Of a stretch of 64,000 nt of DNA, positions 28,898-38,188 are shown piece after piece (within the stretch, counting starts at the first letter, position 1; each line of letters starts with the position of its first letter). The position numbers and the translations under genes were made by a program. Below the pieces are notes generated by a model. The model saw nothing but the letters and a program-made list of their open reading frames with translations, had not been told where the DNA came from and searched no databases. The DNA comes from Rhizobiales bacterium Ga0077545 (lineage in GTDB: Bacteria; Pseudomonadota; Alphaproteobacteria; Rhizobiales; Methylopilaceae): assembly GCA_001464335.1 (NCBI GenBank), contig LNEV01000006.1, forward strand, positions 1-64,000, written 5' to 3'.

Positions 28898-28926
28898 AAA
28901 AAGCCCCGCTTCGGCGGGGCTTTTTT
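28898..28926 (+). terminator. Rho-independent terminator of the proVWX-like operon
   Basis: GCCCCGC-TTCG-GCGGGGC, extended by A/T pairs on both sides, with a run of six T (28921-28926). It is a textbook intrinsic terminator, five bases after the stop codon of the binding protein gene. It may work in both directions because the left flank is A-rich. Confidence 0.95.
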
Positions 28927-28943
28927 CCATCGGGCGCCCCATC

Positions 28944-29405
28944 ATGCCTGTTCCTGAGAAGTCCCCTTCCCGCCGCCGTGCCTTTATCGCCGACACAACG
29001 GCTCTGATCGTGTTTTTCACCGCGACCGGCGTCCTCAATGAGCGTTTCATCGCGGGCATGAGCTGGGAGCAGGTGCTTCACGCGCGTTTGCTGGGGGCGC
29101 TGCTGATGGTTCCGGTCGGGCGTCCCTACGGTGTGTGGCGCGACTGGATCATGCGGCGCGCCCGGCCGAACCGCCTGTCGCAGCTTCTCTGGGACAGTCT
29201 CGCGCTGGTCAGCTTTCAGGTTCCGATCTACGCCGCGATCATCGCGGTGAGCGGTGCGTCGGGCCGCGGACTGCTGTTCGGGATACTCGGTGCCGCCGCC
29301 ATGATGCTGGCTCTTGGGCGTCCGTATGGGGCGTTTCTGAACTGGGTCCGGGGGATGTTCGGCCTTCCGCCCGGCGGCCTGCGGCCCATGAGCCTCAATA
29401 GCTGA
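28944..29405 (+). CDS. alaE: L-alanine exporter AlaE
   Basis: A 153-aa membrane protein with four predicted spans. It matches AlaE by FIADTTALIVFFTATGVLNE, FIAGMSWEQVLHARL, PVGRPYGVWRDW and the C-terminal ALGRPYGAFLNW. AlaE lowers toxic intracellular L-alanine by export. The ATG lies only 17 bases after the terminator T-run, with no Shine-Dalgarno sequence, so its leader is very short or it depends on read-through. The stop faces the convergent GGDEF-EAL gene. Confidence 0.88.
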   Translation: MPVPEKSPSRRRAFIADTTALIVFFTATGVLNERFIAGMSWEQVLHARLLGALLMVPVGRPYGVWRDWIMRRARPNRLSQLLWDSLALVSFQVPIYAAIIAVSGASGRGLLFGILGAAAMMLALGRPYGAFLNWVRGMFGLPPGGLRPMSLNS

Positions 29406-29415
29406 TCCAAACGCC

Positions 29416-31533
29416 TTACGCCGCCACCGCCTTCTTGGAGCGTCCGACATAGGCCCGCGCTTCGTCCACTTCGAGCGGGCGCGACAGGAAATAGCCCTGG
29501 AGGAACGCGGCACCGCTGGCTGTGATCGTCTGTGCCTGCTCCTGCGTTTCGACGCCCTCGCACACGACATCAAGCCGCAGGGCATCCGCCACCGCGATGA
29601 ACGAGCGCGCGAGCGCGGCGGCACGCGCATCCGTCGCGACATCGCGGATGAAGGAACGGTCGATCTTCAGCCGGTCGAGCGGGAAACTGCGCAGCGAGCC
29701 GATGGACGAGAACCCGGTGCCGAAATCGTCGAGCGAAACCGTGACGCCGAGCCGACGCAAATGGGTGAGCTTGCGGGCAACCGGAAGCGGATCGTTGAGG
29801 AGGACGTTCTCGGTCAGCTCGATTTCGATCTGTCCCGGCTGCACGCCGTGCTTCTTCAGCTTCTGGCGGAACGTGCGGACATAATTGGCCTCACGCAGCT
29901 GCGAGGGCGAGACATTGACGGCGATCCGCAGATCGGGCCAGTGAACGAGATCCTCGCAGACGCGCGCCAGCACGAAATCGCCGATCTCGCGGATGAAACC
30001 GGATTCCTCGGCCACGCTGACCAGTTTTTCCGGAGACACATCGCCCCAATCGGGCGAGCGCCAGCGCACGAGGGCTTCGAGACTGTGCACGGCCCCGTCC
30101 CGCGCGCGCGCGATGGGCTGGTAGACGACGCGCAATTCGCCGTTTGCCAGCGCGGCGCGCAGCTTGTTCTCGAAATGCTTCTTCTCGAGCTTTCCGGCAT
30201 CCATCGATGGCTGGTAGGCAAGCGGCTCCTTCTGCCCGAGCGATTTGGCGTTGTACATGGCGATGTCCGCACGGCGGATCAGCTCGACTGCGCTGCCGCC
30301 CTCGCCCGCACATTGGGAATAGCCGACGGCGCAGGACATCCAGAATTCCATCCCGGCAACCTCGAAGGGCTTTTGCATCGCCCGCGGCAGACGCGCCGCG
30401 AGGCGGGCGACGTGCCGCGCATCCTGCCCCGTGAAGACGGCCACGAATTCGTCGCCTCCCATGCGCGCGACATGGGCTTCCGGCAGCGCGTCCTTCAGGC
30501 GCTGGGCGACTTCGCAGACCACGCTGTCGCCGCCCTGATGACCCACCGTGTCGTTGACGTTCTTGAAGCCGTTCACGTCGACATAGATCGCCGCGACCTG
30601 CCCCCGGGCCATCGCATCGCGGCAGGCCGCCGTGTCCAGAAAATCGTTCAGCCCCTTGCGGTTTTCGAGACCCGTCAGCGGGTCCTGACGGGCTGCCGCC
30701 CCCAGAGCGTTCACCAGCCTCTGCCCGCGCACGGCGACCATTCCCATGACCACCGAGAACAGCAGGAGCGCAGCCGCCAATGGAGGAAAGATCGTCTCAA
30801 GCAGTTCGCGGCCGGGACGTTTGGGTGTCCATGCGAGATAACCCATAACCTGGTCGTTGATATCGCGCAGAGGCCTTGCTTCCTTGCCGGGCTCCGCCGT
30901 CGGGATGACGGAGAGATCGTCGATGAAGAAGCCGCGTCCCTCCCGCAGAAGGCGCGCCGACGACAGGTAGCTGGCGACGGCGAGGATCGGCAACGTGCCG
31001 GGAGGCTCGCCCTCATGATTGCGCGGCGCAAGCCTCGCCGCCCCGATTGTCAGGACGCCACCGGGACCCCGGGCCAGCAATGTACGGGCCGAATTGTCCC
31101 GGCTCCACGGCTGCATCACATGCTTGATGGCGGTGGCAACGTCCGTGCTGATGGTGTGGCGCGGATTTTCCTCGCCGGACTGGCCCCAGACATATTCGAC
31201 CTCACCGGTGGGGGAGAGGATGACCATGATCTCGGCCATGCTGCGCTCGGTGACCGCGCGGCCGATATTGGCATCCAGCCAGAGCTTGTCCTTGCGCCGG
31301 TAGGCAGGCAGGGCGTCATTGCGCCAGGCGTAATCGCTGGTGGTTTCGGCGAGCTTTTGCCAGGCGTTGACGGCGTGTCCGGCCATCATCGTCCGCGATG
31401 CGGAGGCGGCCTGGCGGTCGTATTTGTCGGCCATCCAGAATGCCATCGCACCGACCGTCACGAAGGTGATGGCACAGCCAACCGCGATGCACCCGGTGAT
31501 TTGACGCGCAAGCAACAGCGATCCCCCATTCAA
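29416..31533 (-). CDS. CHASE4-GGDEF-EAL cyclic-di-GMP enzyme
   Basis: A 705-aa inner-membrane protein: an N-terminal span (~residues 9-32), a periplasmic CHASE4 sensor (~45-230; WQKLAETTSDYAWRND), a second span (~245-265), GGDEF (RMGGDEF near residue 358) and EAL. The EAL metal and catalytic residues look intact: EALVRW, NVSPSQL, ELTENV, DDFGTGFSS, KIDRSF, EGVET. The diguanylate cyclase motif is also exact. No RxxD inhibitory site precedes GGDEF at the usual place. It could make, degrade or do both; EAL activity is the safer inference. Confidence 0.92.
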   Translation of the reverse strand: MNGGSLLLARQITGCIAVGCAITFVTVGAMAFWMADKYDRQAASASRTMMAGHAVNAWQKLAETTSDYAWRNDALPAYRRKDKLWLDANIGRAVTERSMAEIMVILSPTGEVEYVWGQSGEENPRHTISTDVATAIKHVMQPWSRDNSARTLLARGPGGVLTIGAARLAPRNHEGEPPGTLPILAVASYLSSARLLREGRGFFIDDLSVIPTAEPGKEARPLRDINDQVMGYLAWTPKRPGRELLETIFPPLAAALLLFSVVMGMVAVRGQRLVNALGAAARQDPLTGLENRKGLNDFLDTAACRDAMARGQVAAIYVDVNGFKNVNDTVGHQGGDSVVCEVAQRLKDALPEAHVARMGGDEFVAVFTGQDARHVARLAARLPRAMQKPFEVAGMEFWMSCAVGYSQCAGEGGSAVELIRRADIAMYNAKSLGQKEPLAYQPSMDAGKLEKKHFENKLRAALANGELRVVYQPIARARDGAVHSLEALVRWRSPDWGDVSPEKLVSVAEESGFIREIGDFVLARVCEDLVHWPDLRIAVNVSPSQLREANYVRTFRQKLKKHGVQPGQIEIELTENVLLNDPLPVARKLTHLRRLGVTVSLDDFGTGFSSIGSLRSFPLDRLKIDRSFIRDVATDARAAALARSFIAVADALRLDVVCEGVETQEQAQTITASGAAFLQGYFLSRPLEVDEARAYVGRSKKAVAA

Positions 31534-31600
31534 GGGGATGTATAGCGTTTAAGTGAAGTAAATTACGTTAAGCTGAACATGTAAAATTTAAAGTATTCGT

Positions 31601-32077
31601 TCAGCCCCGTTCCTTCAGAAGGCGCGCCTTTTCACGCCCCCAATCGCGCTTTTTCTCGGTTTCGCGCTTGTCGTGCAGCTTCTTGCCCTTGGCGAGCGCG
31701 ATTTCGAGCTTCGCCATGCCGCGCTCGTTGAAGTAAAGCCGAAGCGGCACGATCGTCATGCCCTCGCGCTGGACGGCGGCCGACAATTTGTCGATCTGCC
31801 GGCGGTGCAACAGCAATTTGCGCGGGCGCTTCGTTTCGTGGTTGAAGCGGTTGGCCTGCAGATATTCCGGTATGTACGCATTGAACAGGAAGAGATCGCC
31901 GCCCTGCTCCGCCGCGTGGCTTTCGGCAATGCGGGCCTTGCCCTCGCGCAGGCTTTTAACCTCGGTGCCGGTGAGCTGTATGCCGGCCTCGAAGACTTCA
32001 CCGATCTCGTAATGGTAGCGGGCCTGCCGGTGATCGGCGACGGTGCGCTTTGTCGGGTCGGCCTTTTTGGCGCTCAT
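31601..32077 (-). CDS. smpB: SsrA-binding protein
   Basis: A 158-aa SmpB, the tmRNA partner in ribosome rescue. Family blocks: [31 protein letters not shown] and the C-terminal [17 protein letters not shown]. The start [16 protein letters not shown] is set by an ATGA overlap with the dapA stop. The dapA-smpB pairing is common in alphaproteobacteria. Confidence 0.96.
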   Translation of the reverse strand: MSAKKADPTKRTVADHRQARYHYEIGEVFEAGIQLTGTEVKSLREGKARIAESHAAEQGGDLFLFNAYIPEYLQANRFNHETKRPRKLLLHRRQIDKLSAAVQREGMTIVPLRLYFNERGMAKLEIALAKGKKLHDKRETEKKRDWGREKARLLKERG

Positions 32078-32967
32078 GCGTTCAGGATACCCGCAAACCG
32101 CATGGCCGACAGCACCGCCTCGCGCGCGGCGGGCGTGGCCGGAACGAGCGGCAGGCGCACCTCGTCCTTGATGCGGCCAAGCGCGGCGAGCCCTGCCTTC
32201 GCGCCCGCGACGCCCGGCTCCTGGAACACCGCGGCGTGCAGCGGGATCAGGCGGTCCTGAACCTCGTTGGCCTTGGCATAATCGCCCGCAAGGCTGGCCT
32301 TCTGCAGCTCGGCGCACAGACGCGGCGCGATGTTCGAGACAACCGAAATGCAGCCGTGCCCGCCCGCGGCGTTGAAGGCGAGCGCCGTCATGTCCTCGCC
32401 CGAGAGCTGATTGAAGTCCGGCCCCATCGCGTGGCGCTGCTGGCTGACGCGGGCGAGATTGCCCGTCGCGTCCTTTACGCCCGCAATGTTCTTCAGCTCG
32501 AACAGGCGCGCCATGGTCTCGACCGACATGTCGACCACGCTGCGCGGCGGGATGTTGTAGATGATGATCGGAATGCCGACCGCATCGTTCACCGCCTTGA
32601 AGTGCTGGTAGAGCCCTTCCTGAGTCGGCTTGTTGTAATAGGGCGTGACGACAAGTGCCGCGTCCGCACCGGCCTTCTCGGCAAACTTCGCCAGATCGAC
32701 GGCCTCGCGGGTGGAATTGGACCCGGCACCGGCGATGACCGGCACGCGGCCGGCGGTTTCCTCGATGCAGATCTTCACGACCTGGCGATGCTCGTCATGG
32801 CTGAGGGTGGGAGTTTCCCCCGTTGTGCCGACCGGAACGAGGCCCTGCGTGCCCTCCTCGATCTGCCACGACACGAAATCGCGGAACGCTTTTTCATCAA
32901 CATCTCCGTCGCGGAACGGCGTCACCAGGGCGGTGAACGATCCCTTGAACGGGAGAACGTGAGACAT
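32074..32967 (-). CDS. dapA: 4-hydroxy-tetrahydrodipicolinate synthase
   Basis: A 297-aa enzyme condensing pyruvate and aspartate semialdehyde in lysine and peptidoglycan precursor synthesis. [27 protein letters not shown] and the Schiff-base lysine in [11 protein letters not shown] are present. Start [18 protein letters not shown] has AAGGA eight bases upstream. A Met three codons earlier lies inside that site and is less likely. Confidence 0.95.
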   Translation of the reverse strand: MSHVLPFKGSFTALVTPFRDGDVDEKAFRDFVSWQIEEGTQGLVPVGTTGETPTLSHDEHRQVVKICIEETAGRVPVIAGAGSNSTREAVDLAKFAEKAGADAALVVTPYYNKPTQEGLYQHFKAVNDAVGIPIIIYNIPPRSVVDMSVETMARLFELKNIAGVKDATGNLARVSQQRHAMGPDFNQLSGEDMTALAFNAAGGHGCISVVSNIAPRLCAELQKASLAGDYAKANEVQDRLIPLHAAVFQEPGVAGAKAGLAALGRIKDEVRLPLVPATPAAREAVLSAMRFAGILNA

Positions 32968-33173
32968 CTGCTGCATCCTTCGCGGTTGAGGGCGGTAAGC
33001 TTTAGCGGCGCAGACCCGGCTGGGGAAGCCCCTCGCGCCGCCCCGCCGCGGCAAGTCACGCTTTTGCCGGGTTTGGCTACTATCTGGGGCTGTATCGCGG
33101 AGCCATTTTCCGCGCGGTTAGCACTTCGTAAACAGAACCGCGTGAGAGTTGGGGCATCTTTCGGAGAGCTCAC

Positions 33174-35396
33174 GTGACCCCGAGACCGCTTATCATCGGC
33201 CTCTCTTTCCTGTTCGCATCCACCGCCATGGCATCGGCCAGCGGAGTGCCCATGCCCGTGCCCAATCCGTGGCGCACGCCGCAGCTGACAGGATCGGTGC
33301 AGCCGCCGCAGCACATTGCCGGCGCCCACGCCGCCTTCGCCGGACGACCCGCCGCGCCCCAAGGCATCAACGATATCCTCGCCCGCAAGAAAGCGCCCGG
33401 CAGCCTCTACACGCCGCCCGCCGCGGCGTTCGCGCCGGTGAGCGCGCCCAGCACCGTGCCGTCTTCCGTGCTGCCCTCGCTGATCGACCACGATCACAGC
33501 CCGACCGCGCCGGTGAGCGCCGATGCGCCGCTCATCAAGGAAGCCATCTCCGCGCTCGACAAGGGCCGCCTTGCGGACGCCGTGGCCATTCGCGCGCGCC
33601 TTCGGGACAAATCCGCCCGCACCTTGCTCGACTGGCTGATGATCCGCGCCGCCTCGCGGCAGGTCGGCTTTTCGATGATCGACGGCTTCCTGAAGGAAAA
33701 CCCGGACTGGCCGGCGCGCAAGCTGATCCGCCGCCGCGCCGAGGAAGCGCTTTATCTCGAAAGCCGCCCGCCGGACGAGATCCGCACCTTCTTCAGAGGC
33801 GAAATGCCCGAAAGCGCGATGGGCAAGCTCGCCCTCGCCCGCATTTCCGGCAAGAACGACGCGCAGCGGCTGGTGAAAGCAGTGTGGCGCGAAGACGGGC
33901 TGACGCCCGATGTCGAGACCCGCGTTCTCAGCGAATTCGGCAACCTCATGACGCGCGAGGACCACGCCGCCCGCGCCGATTATTTCTTCTACAACAACGA
34001 GATCGGCGCCGCGCAGCGCAATGCCGCACGCGCCAGCGATGCCTACAAGGCCATCGCGAAGGCCCGCACCGCCGTGATCCGCAAGACCAAGGACGCGGAT
34101 GCGCTTCTGGCCGCCGTGCCCGGCGCCGCGCGCAAGCATCCCGGCTACCAGTTCGCGCTGATCCAGAGGCTTCTCGCCAAGGATCAGGATCACGAAGCCG
34201 CGAAGATCATGCTGGACGTGACCCGCGATCCGGTGGCTCTGGTCGACACCCGATCCTGGTGGGAGCGGCGCCGCTGGCTGGCCCGCGACATTCTCGATCT
34301 CGGCGATCCGCGGACCGCCTATCGCATCGCCGCCGGGCACTCGAACACCGAGCGCGTGGACATCGCCGATGCCGAATTCCACGCCGGCTGGATCGCTTTG
34401 CGATTCCTCAACGACCCCGCGACCGCGCGCAAGCATTTTGCCGTCGTGGTGCAGGCCGGAACGACGCCGATCACCGGCTCGCGCGGCAATTACTGGATGG
34501 GCCGCGCGGAGGAAGCCGCCGGAAACCGGCAGGCCGCCCAGAACTATTTCTCGGCCGCCGCGCGCTACGGCACGACCTATTACGGCCAGATCGCACGCGC
34601 GAAACTCGGCGCGGGCGCGGCCGCCGTGCAACCGGTCAGGCCCTCCGCGCAGGCACGCGCATCGTTCGAGCGCAATTCGGCCGTACGTGCGATCAAGCTG
34701 CTGTACGCAGCCGGTGCGCGCGAGCGTGCCATTCCGCTGATTGCCGAGACCGCAGATGGACTGCGCGACGCCGAAAGCCTCGCGCTTCTGGCCGAGCTGA
34801 CGGACAAGCAGAACGATCCGCGCTCGCTGCTCATCGTCGGAAAAGCAGGCGTTTCGAACGGCTTCCCGCTTGAGGCGGCGAGCTGGCCGCTGAACGGCGT
34901 GCCGGCCTTCAAGCCCACCGGGCCCGCCATCGAACCGGCCGTCGTGCACGCCATCGCGCGGCAGGAAAGCGCTTTCCACCCCGCCGCCGTCTCAAGCGCG
35001 GGAGCACGCGGGCTTTTGCAGATGCTGCCGGAAACGGCCAAGCGCACGGCCTCGAAATTCGGCGTGCCCTACGACGCGAAGAAGTTGAACGATGCGACGT
35101 TCAACGCAACGCTCGGCGCGGCGCATCTTGGCGAGCTGGCCGACAATTACGACGGTTCGTACATACTGACATTCGTCGCCTACAATGCCGGTCCCGGCCG
35201 GGTGCGCGACTGGGTGGCCCGCTATGGCGATCCGCGCAAGGGCGATGTCGATCCGGTGGACTGGGTCGAACGCATCCCCTTCACCGAAACGCGCAATTAC
35301 GTGCAGCGCGTGATGGAGAATGTTCAGGTCTACCGCGCCCGCATGAACGGCCCGGCGCGCACGATCGAAGCGGATCTCAGACGCGGACGGGGGTGA
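33174..35396 (+). CDS. Soluble lytic murein transglycosylase (Slt-like)
   Basis: A 740-aa periplasmic enzyme with a GTG start preceded by GGAGA, and an N-terminal signal peptide (MTPRPLIIGLSFLFASTAMA). A long helical superhelix of TPR-like repeats (residues ~110-580) precedes the C-terminal SLT domain, with the catalytic Glu in AIARQESAFHPAAVS, then GLLQMLPETAK and the AYNAGPGRV motif. It cleaves the MurNAc-GlcNAc bond to give 1,6-anhydro ends. It is divergent from dapA. Confidence 0.92.
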   Translation: MTPRPLIIGLSFLFASTAMASASGVPMPVPNPWRTPQLTGSVQPPQHIAGAHAAFAGRPAAPQGINDILARKKAPGSLYTPPAAAFAPVSAPSTVPSSVLPSLIDHDHSPTAPVSADAPLIKEAISALDKGRLADAVAIRARLRDKSARTLLDWLMIRAASRQVGFSMIDGFLKENPDWPARKLIRRRAEEALYLESRPPDEIRTFFRGEMPESAMGKLALARISGKNDAQRLVKAVWREDGLTPDVETRVLSEFGNLMTREDHAARADYFFYNNEIGAAQRNAARASDAYKAIAKARTAVIRKTKDADALLAAVPGAARKHPGYQFALIQRLLAKDQDHEAAKIMLDVTRDPVALVDTRSWWERRRWLARDILDLGDPRTAYRIAAGHSNTERVDIADAEFHAGWIALRFLNDPATARKHFAVVVQAGTTPITGSRGNYWMGRAEEAAGNRQAAQNYFSAAARYGTTYYGQIARAKLGAGAAAVQPVRPSAQARASFERNSAVRAIKLLYAAGARERAIPLIAETADGLRDAESLALLAELTDKQNDPRSLLIVGKAGVSNGFPLEAASWPLNGVPAFKPTGPAIEPAVVHAIARQESAFHPAAVSSAGARGLLQMLPETAKRTASKFGVPYDAKKLNDATFNATLGAAHLGELADNYDGSYILTFVAYNAGPGRVRDWVARYGDPRKGDVDPVDWVERIPFTETRNYVQRVMENVQVYRARMNGPARTIEADLRRGRG

Positions 35397-35411
35397 GTCC
35401 GGGGGCCGTCG

Positions 35412-35523
35412 AGCCTCATGGTGAGGAGGCGCACAGCGCCGTCTCGAACCATGGACGGGTGTTCGGAACCTGTGGCCCATCCTTCGAGACGCGATGCTTT
35501 GCATCGCTCCTCGGGATGAGGCT
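35412..35523. repeat. Intergenic repeat C (REP-like), two-armed copy
   Basis: Left arm CCTCATGGTGAGGAGGCGC..GTCTCGAACCATGG and right arm CATCCTTCGAGACGCGATG..CTCCTCGGGATGAGG are inverted relatives of each other and of the elements at 276-340 and 15957-16075. It lies between two convergent genes. Confidence 0.7.
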
Positions 35524-35546
35524 GCGAACACAAAAAGCTCAGATGA

Positions 35547-36314
35547 TCAGAAGTCGCGCTTCATGCGTGCGGTCAGGGACAGGTCTTCCTCGATGGGCGC
35601 GAAGCCCTTGACGATTTCGCTGTACAGCACGCTGAGGCTGAGATCGACATTTTCGGTCGGGTTCCAGAAGAAGCCGCCGCCAACCGACACGAAATCCGAT
35701 TGCGGAAGCCCCGTTGCCTCGGCCGAGGAATAACTCGCGCCGACGCTGAGGCGCAGCGAATCGGAGGCCTGAATTCCAAGGCCCGCGCCAACCTGCCCGA
35801 GCTCCCGATTCTCGTAGAGGGAACTGGCCATGACATCGTCCAGAACGCCTCCAGTCCAGAAACCGGCGCCGATCTGGTCTCCGGTGGCGGCGGGAATCGC
35901 ATTGCCCTGCGCAAAACCACCCTGCAGCCAGACATCGGCCTGAGCGGGAAGGTCGAATTTCAGGCCGGTCATGACGGCCCAGCCGCCCTCATCCGCACCG
36001 GGAACCGGATTTTGAAGTCCGGCGGCCTGATCCGGCTGCCATGACGGCGCCGAGGTGGCCGCGCCGAACGCGGATGTCACGCGGTTGATGTCGGACAGGC
36101 TGATGCAGGACGTGACGCCGGAAATGGCGAAGGTGCTCTCGCCTTGCCCGTCGCACAGCTCGACCCGCTCGGACGGTGTCGGCGCGGCGCGGGTGGCAGC
36201 GGGAGGTGCGGCGCCGGGCGCGGGGGCTGCCGGCTGGGCGTCGAACGCCATCGCCTGCGATGCCAGAAGGCATGCAGCCAGAGCCAGACAGGACACATTC
36301 CCGATGCGCTTCAT
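35547..36314 (-). CDS. Short porin-like outer membrane protein
   Basis: A 255-aa protein with a signal peptide (MKRIGNVSCLALAACLLA..AMA). After an Ala/Pro linker it has VELCDGQGESTFAISGVTSCISLSD, which parallels the start of the two larger porins (VKICDTYGKGYFYIPGTDTCLKISG), and it ends in an outer-membrane type Phe (LTARMKRDF). At 255 aa against ~410 it lacks most of the barrel middle. Good ribosome binding site GGTGGGA. It could be a compact barrel, a decayed paralogue or a related autonomous family. Not frameshifted as far as I can see. Confidence 0.7.
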   Translation of the reverse strand: MKRIGNVSCLALAACLLASQAMAFDAQPAAPAPGAAPPAATRAAPTPSERVELCDGQGESTFAISGVTSCISLSDINRVTSAFGAATSAPSWQPDQAAGLQNPVPGADEGGWAVMTGLKFDLPAQADVWLQGGFAQGNAIPAATGDQIGAGFWTGGVLDDVMASSLYENRELGQVGAGLGIQASDSLRLSVGASYSSAEATGLPQSDFVSVGGGFFWNPTENVDLSLSVLYSEIVKGFAPIEEDLSLTARMKRDF

Positions 36315-36462
36315 GTCATTCCCACCAGGTTGCCGCGGCGAAGCTTGTAAAGACCCGACCCAACTCCCCTTCCCCACAGCAACATCGTGGAAATGGCCCG
36401 CAGCCGCAACAACATCAACCGACAAGGGTAAAATCGGCCACAAACTGTTGCTTTCGCGAAAC

Positions 36463-36493
36463 AAAAAATCCCGGCACTCGCGTGCCGGGATTT
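36463..36493 (-). terminator. Terminator of the first porin gene
   Basis: A perfect 12-bp stem AAATCCCGGCAC/GTGCCGGGATTT with a 4-nt loop. Read on the minus strand it is followed by TTTTTTG. It separates the 411-aa porin from the short porin-like gene. A near-identical sequence terminates the other porin. Confidence 0.93.
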
Positions 36494-36545
36494 CTCGAAC
36501 TGATCCGAAGGACCGGACCCGGCGAACCGGGCCCGATTTCGTTTA

Positions 36546-37781
36546 TCAGAAGCTGCGCTGAGCGCGCATGGTGAGACGCAGGTCATCCTGCTCGTTGTCG
36601 TCCGGGACGATGAAGCGATCGCCGAAATCGACGCTCGCATAGGCAACTTCCGTACCGAGGTGGAGACCCGAAACCGGCTCCCAGCCGATGCGGCCGAGAA
36701 CCTTCAGACCTTCGGCCGTGGAGAAGCCCTGTTCGTCGAACTCCCAGTAGATCGCGCCCGCGCCAAGGTGAACCGTTTCGGTTGCCTGGATGTGGACACC
36801 ACCGCCGACAGCCCAAATCTCGTTGTTCACCCACTCACCGGCGACAATGTCATAGGTTGTGTCGTGGAAGACGTTGCTGATCTGACCGACGAGGCCGCCA
36901 TCAACACCCTTGTTGTCGAGAACGTAATCGACGGCGCCTTCAGCGTAGGCACCCTGCGCCCAAACAAAGGAGCCCTTGTTGGCGAACGACAGGTTGTAGC
37001 TCAGGCCAGCCTGAACCGCGAAACCGATGTCGTCAGCGACGACATCGCCGAGGTCTTCGGTTTCGTTGCCAACCTGATCCTGGATAGCCACAGAAACCTG
37101 CGCCGTACCCCAAGCCTGATCGACGCGGAGAGCCGCGACGATGTTCGGCCACGCCTGCGAACCACGGTTGTCACCGAGGCCACCGTCTTGGTAGCCGAGG
37201 TCGTCGTAACGATCGGTCTTGTCTTCGACAGCGATCGTCGCGGCGAAGCCCGAACCGAACGAAGCGGTGTAAGCGACCTGCTCGAGCTTACGGTCGGAGA
37301 AGAGATCGCCGTAGAAGCTGTAGGGAATGAAGTCGTAGAACGACTGCGCGCGACCGATCGTGAAGCCGGCGAACTGGATGAATGCCTGCTCGGCGTCCAC
37401 GCCCCAGCCTGCACGGCCGTTCTTGGTGGCGCGGAGTTCGATGAACGAACGCAGCGTGCCCCATTCCGTCTCGGTGCGGGCGTCGAAACGCACGTCGCCG
37501 CGGGCGTACCAGGTCAGCGTGTCGAGTTCTTCGGAACCGACGAAGTCGCCGATATCCGTGGTGGTGCCATCGTTGAAGTCGACATAGGTTTCAACGCGGA
37601 CGTAGCCGGAGATCTTCAGGCACGTGTCCGTACCCGGAATGTAGAAGTAGCCCTTGCCATACGTGTCGCAAATCTTCACGTATTCGACCGGCTCTGCCAT
37701 CGGCAGATCGGCGGCGTTTGCCCCAGTGAGAGCGACGAAACCCGCCGCCGTACCGAGAAGAAGGCTTTTCACCGTCTTCAT
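36546..37781 (-). CDS. Porin, Omp2b-like (paralogue 1)
   Basis: A 411-aa outer membrane porin. The start MKTVKSLLLGTAAGFVALTG has GGAGGA upstream. The signal peptide ends at ..TGANA|ADLP. The mature N-terminus EPVEYVKICDTYG..YIPGTDTCLKISGYVRVE has the conserved cysteine pair of rhizobial porins. The 16-strand barrel pattern continues to a terminal Phe (LTMRAQRSF). It is about two-thirds identical by eye to paralogue 2, 400 bp away, and has its own leader and terminator. Confidence 0.93.
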   Translation of the reverse strand: MKTVKSLLLGTAAGFVALTGANAADLPMAEPVEYVKICDTYGKGYFYIPGTDTCLKISGYVRVETYVDFNDGTTTDIGDFVGSEELDTLTWYARGDVRFDARTETEWGTLRSFIELRATKNGRAGWGVDAEQAFIQFAGFTIGRAQSFYDFIPYSFYGDLFSDRKLEQVAYTASFGSGFAATIAVEDKTDRYDDLGYQDGGLGDNRGSQAWPNIVAALRVDQAWGTAQVSVAIQDQVGNETEDLGDVVADDIGFAVQAGLSYNLSFANKGSFVWAQGAYAEGAVDYVLDNKGVDGGLVGQISNVFHDTTYDIVAGEWVNNEIWAVGGGVHIQATETVHLGAGAIYWEFDEQGFSTAEGLKVLGRIGWEPVSGLHLGTEVAYASVDFGDRFIVPDDNEQDDLRLTMRAQRSF

Positions 37782-37810
37782 GTAATCCTCCAAAAAGTTC
37801 GAGACCCTCA

Positions 37811-37845
37811 GGGAAGCCAGGCCGTCTCAGAGGCCCGGGTTTCCC
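37811..37845 (-). promoter_or_regulatory. 5' leader stem-loop of porin 1
   Basis: In the minus-strand leader, GGGAA-CCGGGCC and GGCCTGG-TTCCC pair across the loop TCTGAGAC, ~30 nt upstream of the start codon. The same fold with base changes in the stem and the same loop occurs upstream of porin 2. A regulatory hairpin for mRNA stability or sRNA/Hfq control is inferred. Confidence 0.55.
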
Positions 37846-38110
37846 CCCGTATCCCGCTCGAACGGCTCTTTAAGCCTCCCAAACGAGACGACCGGGGTGC
37901 CCCCCTGTCGTGATGAAACTTTGACCATTTGGTTCCTCCCGGTGCAACGCCTTCTGGAATTGCTACAAGCGTTTCAGTCACAGCTGTGGCAGAAAGGCGA
38001 CGGTTTAGGGGACATTCGCGTGAATACGGCTGTTCTTTCCGCATTTTTTCCTAATACCGTTGAGGTAGACGCTCAGATGCTAGTCGGAGATTCGGGAAGT
38101 ATTCGGAAAC
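37846..38110 (-). other. Intergenic region upstream of porin 1
   Basis: No gene seen. It must hold the porin 1 promoter. A TCATCACGA stretch at about 37906-37915 is shared with the corresponding site upstream of porin 2 at the same distance from the start, and a CACAGCTGTG palindrome lies at 37979-37988. Confidence 0.4.
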
Positions 38111-38140
38111 AAAAAATCCCGGCAGTTGCCTGCCGGGATT
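38111..38140 (-). terminator. Terminator of the second porin gene
   Basis: Stem AATCCCGGCA/TGCCGGGATT with a 6-nt loop (one extra G-C pair possible), followed on the minus strand by TTTTTTGTTT. It is a sequence relative of the terminator at 36463-36493, showing that the duplication included the 3' end. Confidence 0.93.
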
Positions 38141-38188
38141 CTTATCCGATTCGAGAATCGGACCCGGAGAACCGGGCCCGTTCTAAAA

